A stretch of 64,000 nt of DNA from Aquamicrobium sp. Its GTDB lineage: Bacteria; Pseudomonadota; Alphaproteobacteria; Rhizobiales; Rhizobiaceae. The notes under the pieces were generated by a model. That model saw only the letters and a list, made by a program, of their open reading frames with translations, was not told the DNA's origin and did no database searches. Positions 32,233 to 39,751 of this stretch are shown here, in pieces. Every line of letters starts with the position of its first letter. Position 1 is the first letter of the stretch. The DNA is taken from the NCBI RefSeq assembly GCF_023954335.1, contig NZ_JAMLIE010000001.1, positions 2,356,001 through 2,420,000 on the forward strand, read 5' to 3'. Made by a program: the position numbers and the translations under genes.

Positions 32233-32628
32233 ATGAAAGCCTTTCTCGCGCAGTTCTTCACATGGTGGAGCGGACAGACGCTCGGAACGCGCTTCCACAC
32301 CTGGCGCCACGGCACGCGCGTGGGCGAGGACGAATTCGGCAACGTCTATTACGAGGGCGGCACCGATTCGGACGGCCGCACCCGCCGCTGGGTGATCTAT
32401 AACGGCTATTCCGAAGCCTCGGCCATCCCGCCCGGCTGGCACGGCTGGATCCATCACCGCGTCGACACCCCGCCGAGCAAGGAAGACTACCGCCCGCGCG
32501 AGTGGCAGAAGCCGCACATCGCCAACATGACCGGCACCGCGGCCGCCTACAGGCCGAAGGGCTCGGTGCTCGGCACCGGCGAGCGCCCGCGCGTCAGCGG
32601 CGATTACGATGCATGGACGCCGTCCTGA
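32233..32628 (+). CDS. NADH:ubiquinone oxidoreductase subunit NDUFA12
   Basis: Protein of 131 residues, homologous to the accessory B17.2/NDUFA12 subunit of complex I that alphaproteobacteria share with mitochondria. GTRFHTWRHGTRVGEDEFGNVYYEGG, RRWVIYNGYSEASAIPPGWHGWIHH and WQKPHIANMTGTAAAYRPKGS are strong family motifs. GGAGGAATCG gives a good ribosome site. It stands apart from a nuo operon, as is usual for this subunit in rhizobia, and is followed by the DUF2155 gene. Confidence 0.93.
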   Translation: MKAFLAQFFTWWSGQTLGTRFHTWRHGTRVGEDEFGNVYYEGGTDSDGRTRRWVIYNGYSEASAIPPGWHGWIHHRVDTPPSKEDYRPREWQKPHIANMTGTAAAYRPKGSVLGTGERPRVSGDYDAWTPS

Positions 32629-32732
32629 ACGTCGGGAAAATCGGCGGCCTGGCGATGAACCGCTTGTCTCGCCACATTTCCCGTCTATGCGGTGGTTATT
32701 CACCTGACGCCGGAACCGGACCTTCCCGCCGC

Positions 32733-33170
32733 ATGGGCAACGACCAGATCATGACGTTTCACTTGTGCCGCCGTGTCGCGGCGGGCGTTTTCGCCGCGCT
32801 GGCGCTTTCCGTGGCGCCGGCCGCCGCCGAGCGCCTCTCCAACCCGGTCGCCGAGTTCACCGGCGTCGACAAGATCACCGGCCGCATCATCACCTTCGAC
32901 GTCTATATCGACGAGACGGTGCAATTCGGCGCCTTGCAGGTGACGCCGCGCGTCTGCTGGTCCTCGCCCGAGACCGAGGAGCCGAAGACGGACTCCTTCG
33001 TCGAGGTCGACGAGATCACGCTCGACCGCAAGATCAGGCGCATCTTCACCGGCTGGATGTTCGCCGAAAGCCCCGGCCTCAACGCCGTCGAGCATGCCGT
33101 CTACGACGTGTGGCTGAAGGCCTGCAAGCAGCAGTCGGACGTTCCCCCGCCCGAGGCCGCCACGAACTGA
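32733..33170 (+). CDS. Exported DUF2155 protein
   Basis: Protein of about 145 residues with a signal peptide (VAAGVFAALALSVAPAAAE). The mature domain KITGRIITFDVYIDETVQFGALQVTPRVCWSSPETEEPKTDSFVEV is the core of DUF2155, a periplasmic family of alphaproteobacteria that often lies by NDUFA12, as here. Start uncertain: ATG 32733 or 32751; the latter gives the more compact signal peptide and neither has a strong ribosome site. A disulfide between its Cys residues (VCWSS, KACKQ) is possible. Function unknown. Confidence 0.82.
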   Translation: MGNDQIMTFHLCRRVAAGVFAALALSVAPAAAERLSNPVAEFTGVDKITGRIITFDVYIDETVQFGALQVTPRVCWSSPETEEPKTDSFVEVDEITLDRKIRRIFTGWMFAESPGLNAVEHAVYDVWLKACKQQSDVPPPEAATN

Positions 33171-33185
33171 GGCCTCACGAGGCGC

Positions 33186-33803
33186 TCAAGGCGCGAACTC
33201 GGCCTCGCCCTGCAAGGCCTCTTCCAGCATCGTCTCGTATTTCGCCCGCGGCACGTCGACCGCGCCGAAGCGCTTCAGGTGCTCGGTGGTGAACTGGGTG
33301 TCGAGCAGCACGAAGCCGCGCGCCCTCAGCCGCTCGACCAGATGGGCGAGGCAGACCTTCGAGGCGTCGCGCTCGCGCGAGAACATGCTTTCTCCGAAAA
33401 AGGCGCGTCCGAGCGTCACGCCGTAAAGGCCGCCGACGAGAGCGCCGTCCCGCCACGCCTCGACCGTGTGGCAGTAGCCACGGGCGAAGAGTTCGCCATA
33501 GGCTTCGCGGATCGGCTGGTTGATCCAGGTCGAGGGACGGGCCTCGCGCGCCTCGGCGCAGCCGTCGATGACGCCGGAATAGTCGCTGTCGAAGCGGATG
33601 TCGAAGCGGGCCTGCTGGATCGTCTTCCTGAGGCTCTTCGGCACATGGAACGCGTCGAGCGGGATGACGCCGCGCATTTCCGGCCGCACCCAGAACACCT
33701 CCGGGTCGTCCGCGCTTTCGGCCATCGGGAAGACGCCGTTGGCGTAGGCGCGCAGCAAGAGGTCCGGCGCGATACGATCTCCCGGCGCGAGAGGCCGTGT
33801 CAT
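33186..33803 (-). CDS. aat: Leucyl/phenylalanyl-tRNA-protein transferase
   Basis: Aat adds Leu or Phe from aminoacyl-tRNA to proteins with N-terminal Lys or Arg, marking them for ClpAPS (N-end rule). The 205-residue product has the signatures AYANGVFPMAES, VFWVRPEMRGVIPLD, AYGELFARGYCHTVEAW and LVGGLYGVTLGRAFFGESMFS, and ends VLLDTQFTTEHLKRFGA. It ends convergently with the DUF2155 gene, and lies 17 bases downstream of accC. Placement next to accC is common in rhizobia. Confidence 0.95.
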   Translation of the reverse strand: MTRPLAPGDRIAPDLLLRAYANGVFPMAESADDPEVFWVRPEMRGVIPLDAFHVPKSLRKTIQQARFDIRFDSDYSGVIDGCAEAREARPSTWINQPIREAYGELFARGYCHTVEAWRDGALVGGLYGVTLGRAFFGESMFSRERDASKVCLAHLVERLRARGFVLLDTQFTTEHLKRFGAVDVPRAKYETMLEEALQGEAEFAP

Positions 33804-33820
33804 CCGCGCCCTTTCTTCCG

Positions 33821-35164
33821 CTACTCGCTTTTTTCGAGGTATTTTTCGAGCCAGTGGATGTCGTAGTCGCCGTTAGCGATGTCGCTGTTTCCGATGAGGT
33901 CCCGGAACAGCGGCAGGGTTGTGTTGATGCCGTCGACGACGAACTCGTCGAGCGCGCGGCGCAGCCGCATCATGCATTCGACGCGGTTGCGGCCGTGGAC
34001 GATCAGCTTGCCGATCAGGCTGTCGTAATAGGGCGGGATGCGATAGCCGGAATAGACCGCCGAATCGACGCGGATGCCCAGGCCCCCCGGCGTGTGGTAG
34101 TGGGTGATGGTGCCGGGCGAGGGCGTGAAGGTCCTCGGGTCCTCGGCGTTGATGCGGCACTCGATGGCATGGCCCTGGAAGCGGATGTCTTCCTGTTTCA
34201 TCGACAGCCCGCCGCCCGAGGCGACGCGGATCTGCTCGTGGACGAGGTCGATGCCGGTGATCGCCTCCGTCACCGGATGCTCGACCTGCAGGCGCGTGTT
34301 CATCTCGATGAAGTAGAACTCGCCGTTCTCGTAGAGGAACTCGATGGTGCCGGCCCCCGAATAGCCGAGATCGGCGATGGCGCGGGCGCAGATGCCGCCG
34401 ATCCTCGCCCGCTCGGCCGCGTTCAGCGCCGGCGAGTTCGCCTCCTCCCACACCTTCTGGTGGCGGCGCTGCAGCGAGCAGTCGCGCTCGCCCAGATGAA
34501 CGGCGTTGCCCGCGCCGTCGCCGACGATCTGCACCTCGATATGGCGCGGCTTCTCCAGGTACTTCTCGATATAGACGGCGTTGTCGCCGAAGGCCGCGCC
34601 CGCTTCCGAGCGCGCCGTCGCCAGCGCCACGGCCAGCTCGCCTTCCGAGCGCGCCACCTTCATGCCGCGCCCGCCGCCGCCGGCCGAGGCCTTGATGATG
34701 ACGGGATAGCCGATCCCGGCGGCGATGCGCTTGGCCTCGCCCTCGTCGGAGACCGCGCCGTCCGAGCCCGGCACCACCGGGATGCCGAGGCGCTTGGCCG
34801 TGCGCTTGGCCTCGATCTTGTCGCCCATGGTGCGGATATGGTCGCCCGACGGGCCGATGAAGACGATGTTGTGCGCGGCGAGGATGTCGGCGAACTTGGC
34901 GTTCTCCGACAGGAAGCCGTAGCCGGGATGGATCGCGTCCGCGCCGGTGATCTCGCAGGCGGCGACGATCTGGTGGATGTTGAGGTAGCTGTCGCGCGAG
35001 GGCGGCGGGCCGATGCACACGCTCTCGTCGGCGAGGCGCACATGCATGGCGTCGGCGTCGGCGGTGGAATGGACCGCGACGGTCTTGATGCCGAGCTCCT
35101 TGCAGGCGCGCAGCACGCGCAGCGCGATCTCTCCGCGATTGGCGATCAGGATCTTCTGGAACAC
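33821..35164 (-). CDS. accC: Acetyl-CoA carboxylase, biotin carboxylase subunit
   Basis: AccC carboxylates biotin on AccB with bicarbonate and ATP, first half of the malonyl-CoA reaction for fatty acid synthesis. Expected length of about 447 residues is met with a GTG start at 35164, which gives the family's usual MFQKILIANRGEIALRV and has GGGAG upstream. A GTG at 35182, overlapping the accB stop as GTGA, would add six residues. The ATP-grasp loop KASAGGGGRGMKVA and catalytic EMNTRLQVEHPVTE are present. Coupled to accB upstream. Confidence 0.95.
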   Translation of the reverse strand: MFQKILIANRGEIALRVLRACKELGIKTVAVHSTADADAMHVRLADESVCIGPPPSRDSYLNIHQIVAACEITGADAIHPGYGFLSENAKFADILAAHNIVFIGPSGDHIRTMGDKIEAKRTAKRLGIPVVPGSDGAVSDEGEAKRIAAGIGYPVIIKASAGGGGRGMKVARSEGELAVALATARSEAGAAFGDNAVYIEKYLEKPRHIEVQIVGDGAGNAVHLGERDCSLQRRHQKVWEEANSPALNAAERARIGGICARAIADLGYSGAGTIEFLYENGEFYFIEMNTRLQVEHPVTEAITGIDLVHEQIRVASGGGLSMKQEDIRFQGHAIECRINAEDPRTFTPSPGTITHYHTPGGLGIRVDSAVYSGYRIPPYYDSLIGKLIVHGRNRVECMMRLRRALDEFVVDGINTTLPLFRDLIGNSDIANGDYDIHWLEKYLEKSE

Positions 35165-35178
35165 CGGGCCCGCTCCCG

Positions 35179-35652
35179 TCACTCGATGACGACCAGCGGC
35201 TCGCCGAACTCGACGGGCTGCGCGTCCTCGAACAGGATGGCCGTGACCGTGCCAGCGCGCGGCGACGGGATCTGGTTCATCGTCTTCATCGCCTCGATGA
35301 TCAGCAGCGTCTGGCCTTCCTTGACCTTCTGCCCGACCTCGACGAACGGCGTGGCGCCGGGCGCCGGCGCGCCATAGGCGGTGCCGACCATCGGCGAGGG
35401 CACCGCGTTCTTCGACACGTCCGCAACCGCCGGCGCGGCCGCAGCGCCAGCGCCAGCCTGCGCGGCGGGCGCCGGCGCGGCAGCCGCAGCGACCGGCGCC
35501 GGCGCATAGGCCTGCACCGGAGCCGGCGTGCGCGAAACCCGGATGCGCAGATCCTCCTGCTCGACCTCGATCTCCGTCAGATTGGTCTCGTCCAGTATCC
35601 CCGCCAAATCGCGGATCAGTTGCTGGTCAATCCCGGATCGCTTCGTCGACAT
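35179..35652 (-). CDS. accB: Acetyl-CoA carboxylase biotin carboxyl carrier protein
   Basis: AccB carries biotin between AccC and the transcarboxylase. The 157-residue protein has an N-terminal helical segment (about 1-40), an Ala/Pro-rich linker (about 45-80) and a biotinyl domain with VPSPMVGTAYGAP and the biotin-accepting Lys in EAMKTMNQI. The common form is EAMKMMN; Thr at that place is usual in rhizobia as I recall. ATG 35652 with GGGAAGAG is clear. A promoter-like pair at 35829-35857 would give a 170-base leader. aroQ, often next upstream, is absent. Confidence 0.95.
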   Translation of the reverse strand: MSTKRSGIDQQLIRDLAGILDETNLTEIEVEQEDLRIRVSRTPAPVQAYAPAPVAAAAAPAPAAQAGAGAAAAPAVADVSKNAVPSPMVGTAYGAPAPGATPFVEVGQKVKEGQTLLIIEAMKTMNQIPSPRAGTVTAILFEDAQPVEFGEPLVVIE

Positions 35653-35828
35653 CTCTTCCCGTCCCTTGGTTGTTCTTCCGCCCGCCAGATCGTGGCGCCT
35701 CCGGCTCAGCCCGTCATTCCCGCATTCCCGAAGGCCGGCTACGGAAGCGCGGCCCGGGGCGGGCAGGTCGGTCTGGCGAAGGCGGCCTCGGGCACGAACG
35801 AATTCCTGCCTCACGCACACCGCGCACC

Positions 35829-35857
35829 TCTATAAAGGGCATATGCAGCGAGGCAAA
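35829..35857 (-). promoter_or_regulatory. Candidate accBC promoter
   Basis: On the minus strand TTTGCC (35857-35852) and TATAGA (35834-35829) are 17 bases apart, directed at accB. The -10 is good, the -35 moderate. The predicted leader of about 170 bases is unusually long for a gene of this type. Confidence 0.4.
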
Positions 35858-35925
35858 GAGCGCAAGTGCGTTCTTTTCATGTCCACAGACGATGTGGCCC
35901 GCCCGCACGCATCGGGGGACGATCA

Positions 35926-36729
35926 TCAGTTCTGCGCGCGCGCCAGCTCGACCTTTTCCTTCAGCACCGCCTTGCCGAGCGCGCCGAACACCACCTCCTG
36001 CCCGACGACGTAGGAAGGCGTGCCGGTGATGGCCAGTTGCTGGGCGAGCTCATAGGTCTCGTTGAAGGCGTCGGCGATGGCCGGGTTCTTCATTTCCTCG
36101 CGCAGCGCCGCCTCGTCGACGCCGAGCGCGAGCGCCGCGGCGATGGCGGTCGCCTCGGTGGCGCGGCCGCCCATCAGCAGGGTGCGGTGGAAGTCGCCGT
36201 ACTTTTCCGGGGCGAGGGTGCGGAACGCCATCGAGACGATATGCGCCTTCTGCGAATCCGGGCCGAGGATCGGGAACTCCTTGAGCACGAAGCGCAGGTC
36301 GGAATCGTCGGCCACCAGCGCGGCCATGTCGTCATAGGCGCGCTTGCAGAAGCCGCAATTGTAGTCGAAGAACTCGACCACCGTGGTCGATCCCTGAGGG
36401 TTGCCGACGACGCCGTCATAGGCGGCGTTGAAGATCGCGTCCGAGGAATTGCCGATGGCGTCGAGCAGGGCGAGTCGCTGCTCCTCGCGCTGGCGGTCCT
36501 CCAGCTCGGCCTGCATGTCGGTCAGGATTTCCGGGTTCTGCAGCAGGTAGTCGCGCACGATCGCCTCGACGTCGCTGCGCGAGACCGCGCGGGCGAGCGA
36601 CGGCTGCGCCTCGCCGGCGCCGTAGGGCGCGGCATTGAGGTCCGAGCGGTTCCCGGCGACGAAGCCAGCGGCGAGCATGGCGAAGGAGACGGCGACGCCG
36701 GTGATGCCGAGGGCGATGGCCTTGCTCAT
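35926..36729 (-). CDS. DsbA-family thiol:disulfide oxidoreductase
   Basis: Thioredoxin-fold protein of 267 residues, with an N-terminal hydrophobic segment (about 5-25) that could be an anchor or signal. A DsbA_N-like region with RDYLLQNPEILTDMQAELE precedes the thioredoxin domain, which has the CxxC active site in EFFDYNCGFCKRAYDD and the cis-Pro in ITGTPSYVVG. CGFC with FKEFPILGPDS resembles ScsC/DsbA-like proteins of rhizobia. It presumably acts on periplasmic disulfides. GAGGA precedes ATG 36729. It follows the M48 protease gene by 25 bases. Confidence 0.9.
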   Translation of the reverse strand: MSKAIALGITGVAVSFAMLAAGFVAGNRSDLNAAPYGAGEAQPSLARAVSRSDVEAIVRDYLLQNPEILTDMQAELEDRQREEQRLALLDAIGNSSDAIFNAAYDGVVGNPQGSTTVVEFFDYNCGFCKRAYDDMAALVADDSDLRFVLKEFPILGPDSQKAHIVSMAFRTLAPEKYGDFHRTLLMGGRATEATAIAAALALGVDEAALREEMKNPAIADAFNETYELAQQLAITGTPSYVVGQEVVFGALGKAVLKEKVELARAQN

Positions 36730-36754
36730 GGAACTGTCCTCAAATCTGCGGCCG

Positions 36755-38137
36755 TCAGCGGCCGGGTTGCCGGTAATTGATGATGTCCTGCGCGCGCACC
36801 CAGGAGGGCGACCCCTTGGCAAGCTTCTGCTGCGCGCGCGCGGCGAAGTTGCGCGCCTCGCGCGTGTTGCCGGAATAGAAATGGCCCTCGGCGGTCGCCA
36901 GCTCCGCCTCGCCGACGTCGCCGAGCTGGCCGTAGGCCTGGGCGAGGTAGCGGTAGCCGGCACCGTATTCCTTGGCCCGCGACAGGCCGGACTTCAGCTC
37001 GTTCACCGCCTTGCGCAGGTTCTCGGGCTTGCCGGTGGCCATCAGCGCCTGGCCGTAGCCGATCTGGATGATGCCGGACTTGCGCGGGTCGTTGCGCATC
37101 GCCGCGGCGAACGCCTCCGCCGCCTCGGCCGGCCGGCCGGCCTTCATCAGGACCTCGCCGCGAATCTCGTGGAAATACGGGTTCTTCGGCGCGGCCTTGA
37201 CCAGCGCGTCGATCTTCGGCACGGCGGCGCGCGCATTGCCCGACAGCATGGTGCCGATGGCGTCGGCGTAGAGCGCCGGGACGCTGCGCGAGGTGCGGCC
37301 GAACAGGCGCGAGGCGGCCGCCTGGCCCTGCGTATAGGCCGCGATCTTGGCGCGCATCAGATCGTGGCGCTGCTGGAGCGCCGGCGGGTCCGCGCGCTCG
37401 AAATTCTTGCTGGCCCGCGCCAGCGTCTCGAGGTTGGCGATGCGCTCGCGCGGGACGGGATGGCTGATCTGGTAGGGATCGACCCGGACGCCCGACAGCG
37501 CCATCGAGCTCGCCAGCCGCTCGAACGTCTTCAGCATGCCGCGAGCCGATTGCCCGGTGCGCTCCAGATAGGTGATCGCGGAGCGGTCGGCCGTCGTCTC
37601 CTCGGTGCGCTGGTAGGCGAGCACCGAGCGCCGCGCCGCTTCCACGCCGCCGACCATGACGCCGGCGCCCGATTGCGCCAGCCCGCCGGTTCCGGTCGCC
37701 GCGCCGGCGGCGGCCGCGCCGGCGCCGAGCAGGGTGGCGATGACCGCCATGGTCTGCGCCCGCGAAAGCTGCTCGCGCAGGCGCTGCTGGTGGCCGCCGG
37801 CGATGTGGCCGGCCTCGTGCGCCAGGACGCCTATGATCTCGTTCGGCGTCTCCGCCATCAGGAGCGCACCGGTGTTGATGAAGATGCGCCGCCCGGTGAC
37901 GAAGGCGTTGAAGGACGGATCATTGACGAGGACGATCTCGATGCCCGACTTGCCGAGGCCGGCGGCTTCGAGGATCGGTCGCGCATAGTCGGCAACCAGC
38001 GCCTCGATCTCGGCGTCGCGCACCACCGATATGCCGCGCTGGGCGGCAGCCGGCGAAATCGGCGGCAGCGCGAGCGCGACGCACAGCGCGGCGGTGGCGG
38101 CGAAACGGGGGAGGGTTCTCGAAAGCACAGACAGCAT
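36755..38137 (-). CDS. M48 metalloprotease with TPR region (BepA-like)
   Basis: Exported zinc protease of 460 residues with a signal peptide ending near AAAQR. The M48 domain (about 35-230) has the HExxH motif in VLAHEAGHIAGGHQQ and a distal Glu in EETTADRSAITYLERTG. A Gly/Ala-rich hydrophobic insertion lies near residues 135-165. The C-terminal half (about 290-460) consists of TPR-like helices, with GEVLMKAGRPAEAAEAFAAAM. This is the layout of BepA, a periplasmic quality-control protease for outer membrane assembly. It precedes the dsbA-like gene, as in other rhizobia. Confidence 0.92.
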   Translation of the reverse strand: MLSVLSRTLPRFAATAALCVALALPPISPAAAQRGISVVRDAEIEALVADYARPILEAAGLGKSGIEIVLVNDPSFNAFVTGRRIFINTGALLMAETPNEIIGVLAHEAGHIAGGHQQRLREQLSRAQTMAVIATLLGAGAAAAGAATGTGGLAQSGAGVMVGGVEAARRSVLAYQRTEETTADRSAITYLERTGQSARGMLKTFERLASSMALSGVRVDPYQISHPVPRERIANLETLARASKNFERADPPALQQRHDLMRAKIAAYTQGQAAASRLFGRTSRSVPALYADAIGTMLSGNARAAVPKIDALVKAAPKNPYFHEIRGEVLMKAGRPAEAAEAFAAAMRNDPRKSGIIQIGYGQALMATGKPENLRKAVNELKSGLSRAKEYGAGYRYLAQAYGQLGDVGEAELATAEGHFYSGNTREARNFAARAQQKLAKGSPSWVRAQDIINYRQPGR

Positions 38138-38266
38138 TGTGAGACACAGCTAGCCGACAGCGGGAACGGTGAAAAGCCACCGCGCGAACATTCATCAACT
38201 TGTGATCCCCATATCTTTCGGGCATTTGTGCGGCGCATCCCGTTCAAACAGCCGGAAGGACCAGAT

Positions 38267-39412
38267 ATGGCGGTCGCCGTTTCGAAACGCAGCGCGGTCA
38301 AGCCGTTCCATGCCATGGACGTGCTGGCCGAGGCGAACAGGCTGAAGGCGGCCGGCCACCCGATCGTCTCGCTCGCCGTCGGCCAACCGTCGGATCCCGC
38401 GCCGGCGATCGTGCGCGAGGCCGCCGCCGCGGCGCTCGCCGGCGGGCGCATCGGCTATACCGACGCGCTCGGCCTCGCCGATCTGCGCCGGGCGATCGCG
38501 GACCATTATCGCGACCACTACCGGGTCGAGGTCGAGCCGGCGCGCATCGCGGTCACCACCGGCTCGTCGGCCGGCTTCAACCTTGCCTTCCTCGCCATGT
38601 TCGATCCCGGCGACCGGGTGGCGATCACGGTTCCGGGCTATCCGGCCTATCGCAACATCCTCGCCGCGCTCGGCATCGAGGCGGTCGAGATCGGGCTGGA
38701 GGGGCAGGGGTTCCTGACTGCCGCGCTGCTGGAAGCCGCGCATCGCGAGAAGCCGCTGAAGGGCGTGCTCTTCGCCAGCCCCGCCAACCCGACCGGCGCG
38801 ATCATCCCCGACGCCGAGCTTGCCCTCCTGGTCGAGGCGGCGCGCGCCATGGGCGTGACGGTGATTTCCGACGAGATCTATCACCGTCTCGCCTATGCCG
38901 GGCAGGACAGGACCGCGCTGTCGCTGGGCGACGACGTGACGGTGATCAACTCCTTCTCGAAATATTACTGCATGACCGGCTGGCGCATCGGCTGGATGGT
39001 GCTGCCGGAAAGGCTGGTGCGGCCGGTGGAGCGCATCGCCCAGAGCCTCTATATCTCCGCGCCGGAGCTGTCGCAGGTCGCGGCCGCGCGCGCCTTCGAG
39101 GCGACGGACGTGCTCGAGGTGGTGAAGGACCGCTACCGCGCCAACCGCGCCCTGCTCGACGCGGCGTTGCCCGAGCTTGGCCTGCCGCTGGCCGCGCCGA
39201 TGGATGGCGGCTTCTACGCCTATTGCGACGTGTCGCGCCACACCAACGACAGCATGGATTTCGCCCGGCGGCTGCTCGCTGAATGCCATGTCGCGGCGAC
39301 GCCCGGCCTCGACTTCGACACCGCCGAGGGCAGCCGGTTCATGCGCTTCTCCTATGCCGGCAGCGAGGCTGACGTGGCGACGGCGCTCGAACGGCTGAAG
39401 GGTTGGCTCTAA
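38267..39412 (+). CDS. Class I/II pyridoxal-phosphate aminotransferase
   Basis: Fold-type I aminotransferase of 381 residues. SLAVGQPSDPAP near residue 35, FASPANPTGAIIPDAEL with the conserved Asn, SDEIYHRLAYAG with Asp and Tyr, and the PLP Lys in NSFSKYYCMTGWRIGWM are present, and the Arg that binds the substrate carboxylate lies in SRFMRFSYAG. The amino donor and acceptor cannot be told; aspartate- or alanine-type transaminases look like this. GGAAGGA precedes the ATG. Its TAA stop falls inside the arm of a large inverted repeat. Confidence 0.9.
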   Translation: MAVAVSKRSAVKPFHAMDVLAEANRLKAAGHPIVSLAVGQPSDPAPAIVREAAAAALAGGRIGYTDALGLADLRRAIADHYRDHYRVEVEPARIAVTTGSSAGFNLAFLAMFDPGDRVAITVPGYPAYRNILAALGIEAVEIGLEGQGFLTAALLEAAHREKPLKGVLFASPANPTGAIIPDAELALLVEAARAMGVTVISDEIYHRLAYAGQDRTALSLGDDVTVINSFSKYYCMTGWRIGWMVLPERLVRPVERIAQSLYISAPELSQVAAARAFEATDVLEVVKDRYRANRALLDAALPELGLPLAAPMDGGFYAYCDVSRHTNDSMDFARRLLAECHVAATPGLDFDTAEGSRFMRFSYAGSEADVATALERLKGWL

Positions 39413-39670
39413 AGCGCGTCGCGCCTTATGTGCATTGCCGGCGCCGCCTGCGCTGCCCCTCATCCGGCTGCCGCCACCTTCTCCCCGTGAACGGGGAGAA
39501 GAAAACCATCATCCTTGCTTTCGCCAATCGTAAGTGCGGCAAAGAAGATGTAGGCGTCGCGGCATCCCTTCTCCCCGGTCACGGGGAGAAGATGCCCGAA
39601 GGGCGGATGAGAGGCAACGCGAGCGCTCGAAGGCCGCGCTCCCCCAGAGCGTGAGACGCGACGCGCTTTA
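39410..39670. repeat. Nested palindromic intergenic element (~260 bp)
   Basis: The outer arms TAAAGCGCGTCGCG (39410-39423) and CGCGACGCGCTTTA (39657-39670) are perfect. Inside are CTCATCCG (39459) and CGGATGAG (39603), and two 24-base hairpins CTTCTCCCCG..CGGGGAGAAG at 39478-39501 and 39568-39591. The element fills the space between the aminotransferase gene and the rne terminator. The left arm supplies the TAA stop. It carries no gene and looks like the Mesorhizobium-type CTTCTCCCCG repeat. Confidence 0.85.
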
Positions 39671-39688
39671 GCTGAAGCTGGAAATGAA

Positions 39689-39712
39689 GAAACCGGCAAA
39701 ACTGCCGGTTTC
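39689..39712 (-). terminator. Terminator of rne
   Basis: Perfect 9-bp stem GAAACCGGC-AAAACT-GCCGGTTTC. On the minus strand it is followed by TTCATTTCC, and it begins 39 bases after the rne stop. It may work in both directions. Confidence 0.65.
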
Positions 39713-39751
39713 TTCTGCGTTTGATGGATCAAAGCCTCGGGCGGCAGGGGC

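Noticed and set aside
35653..35925. A decayed aroQ gene
   Set aside because: No frame in the 270 bases has type II dehydroquinase motifs; nothing recognisable remains.
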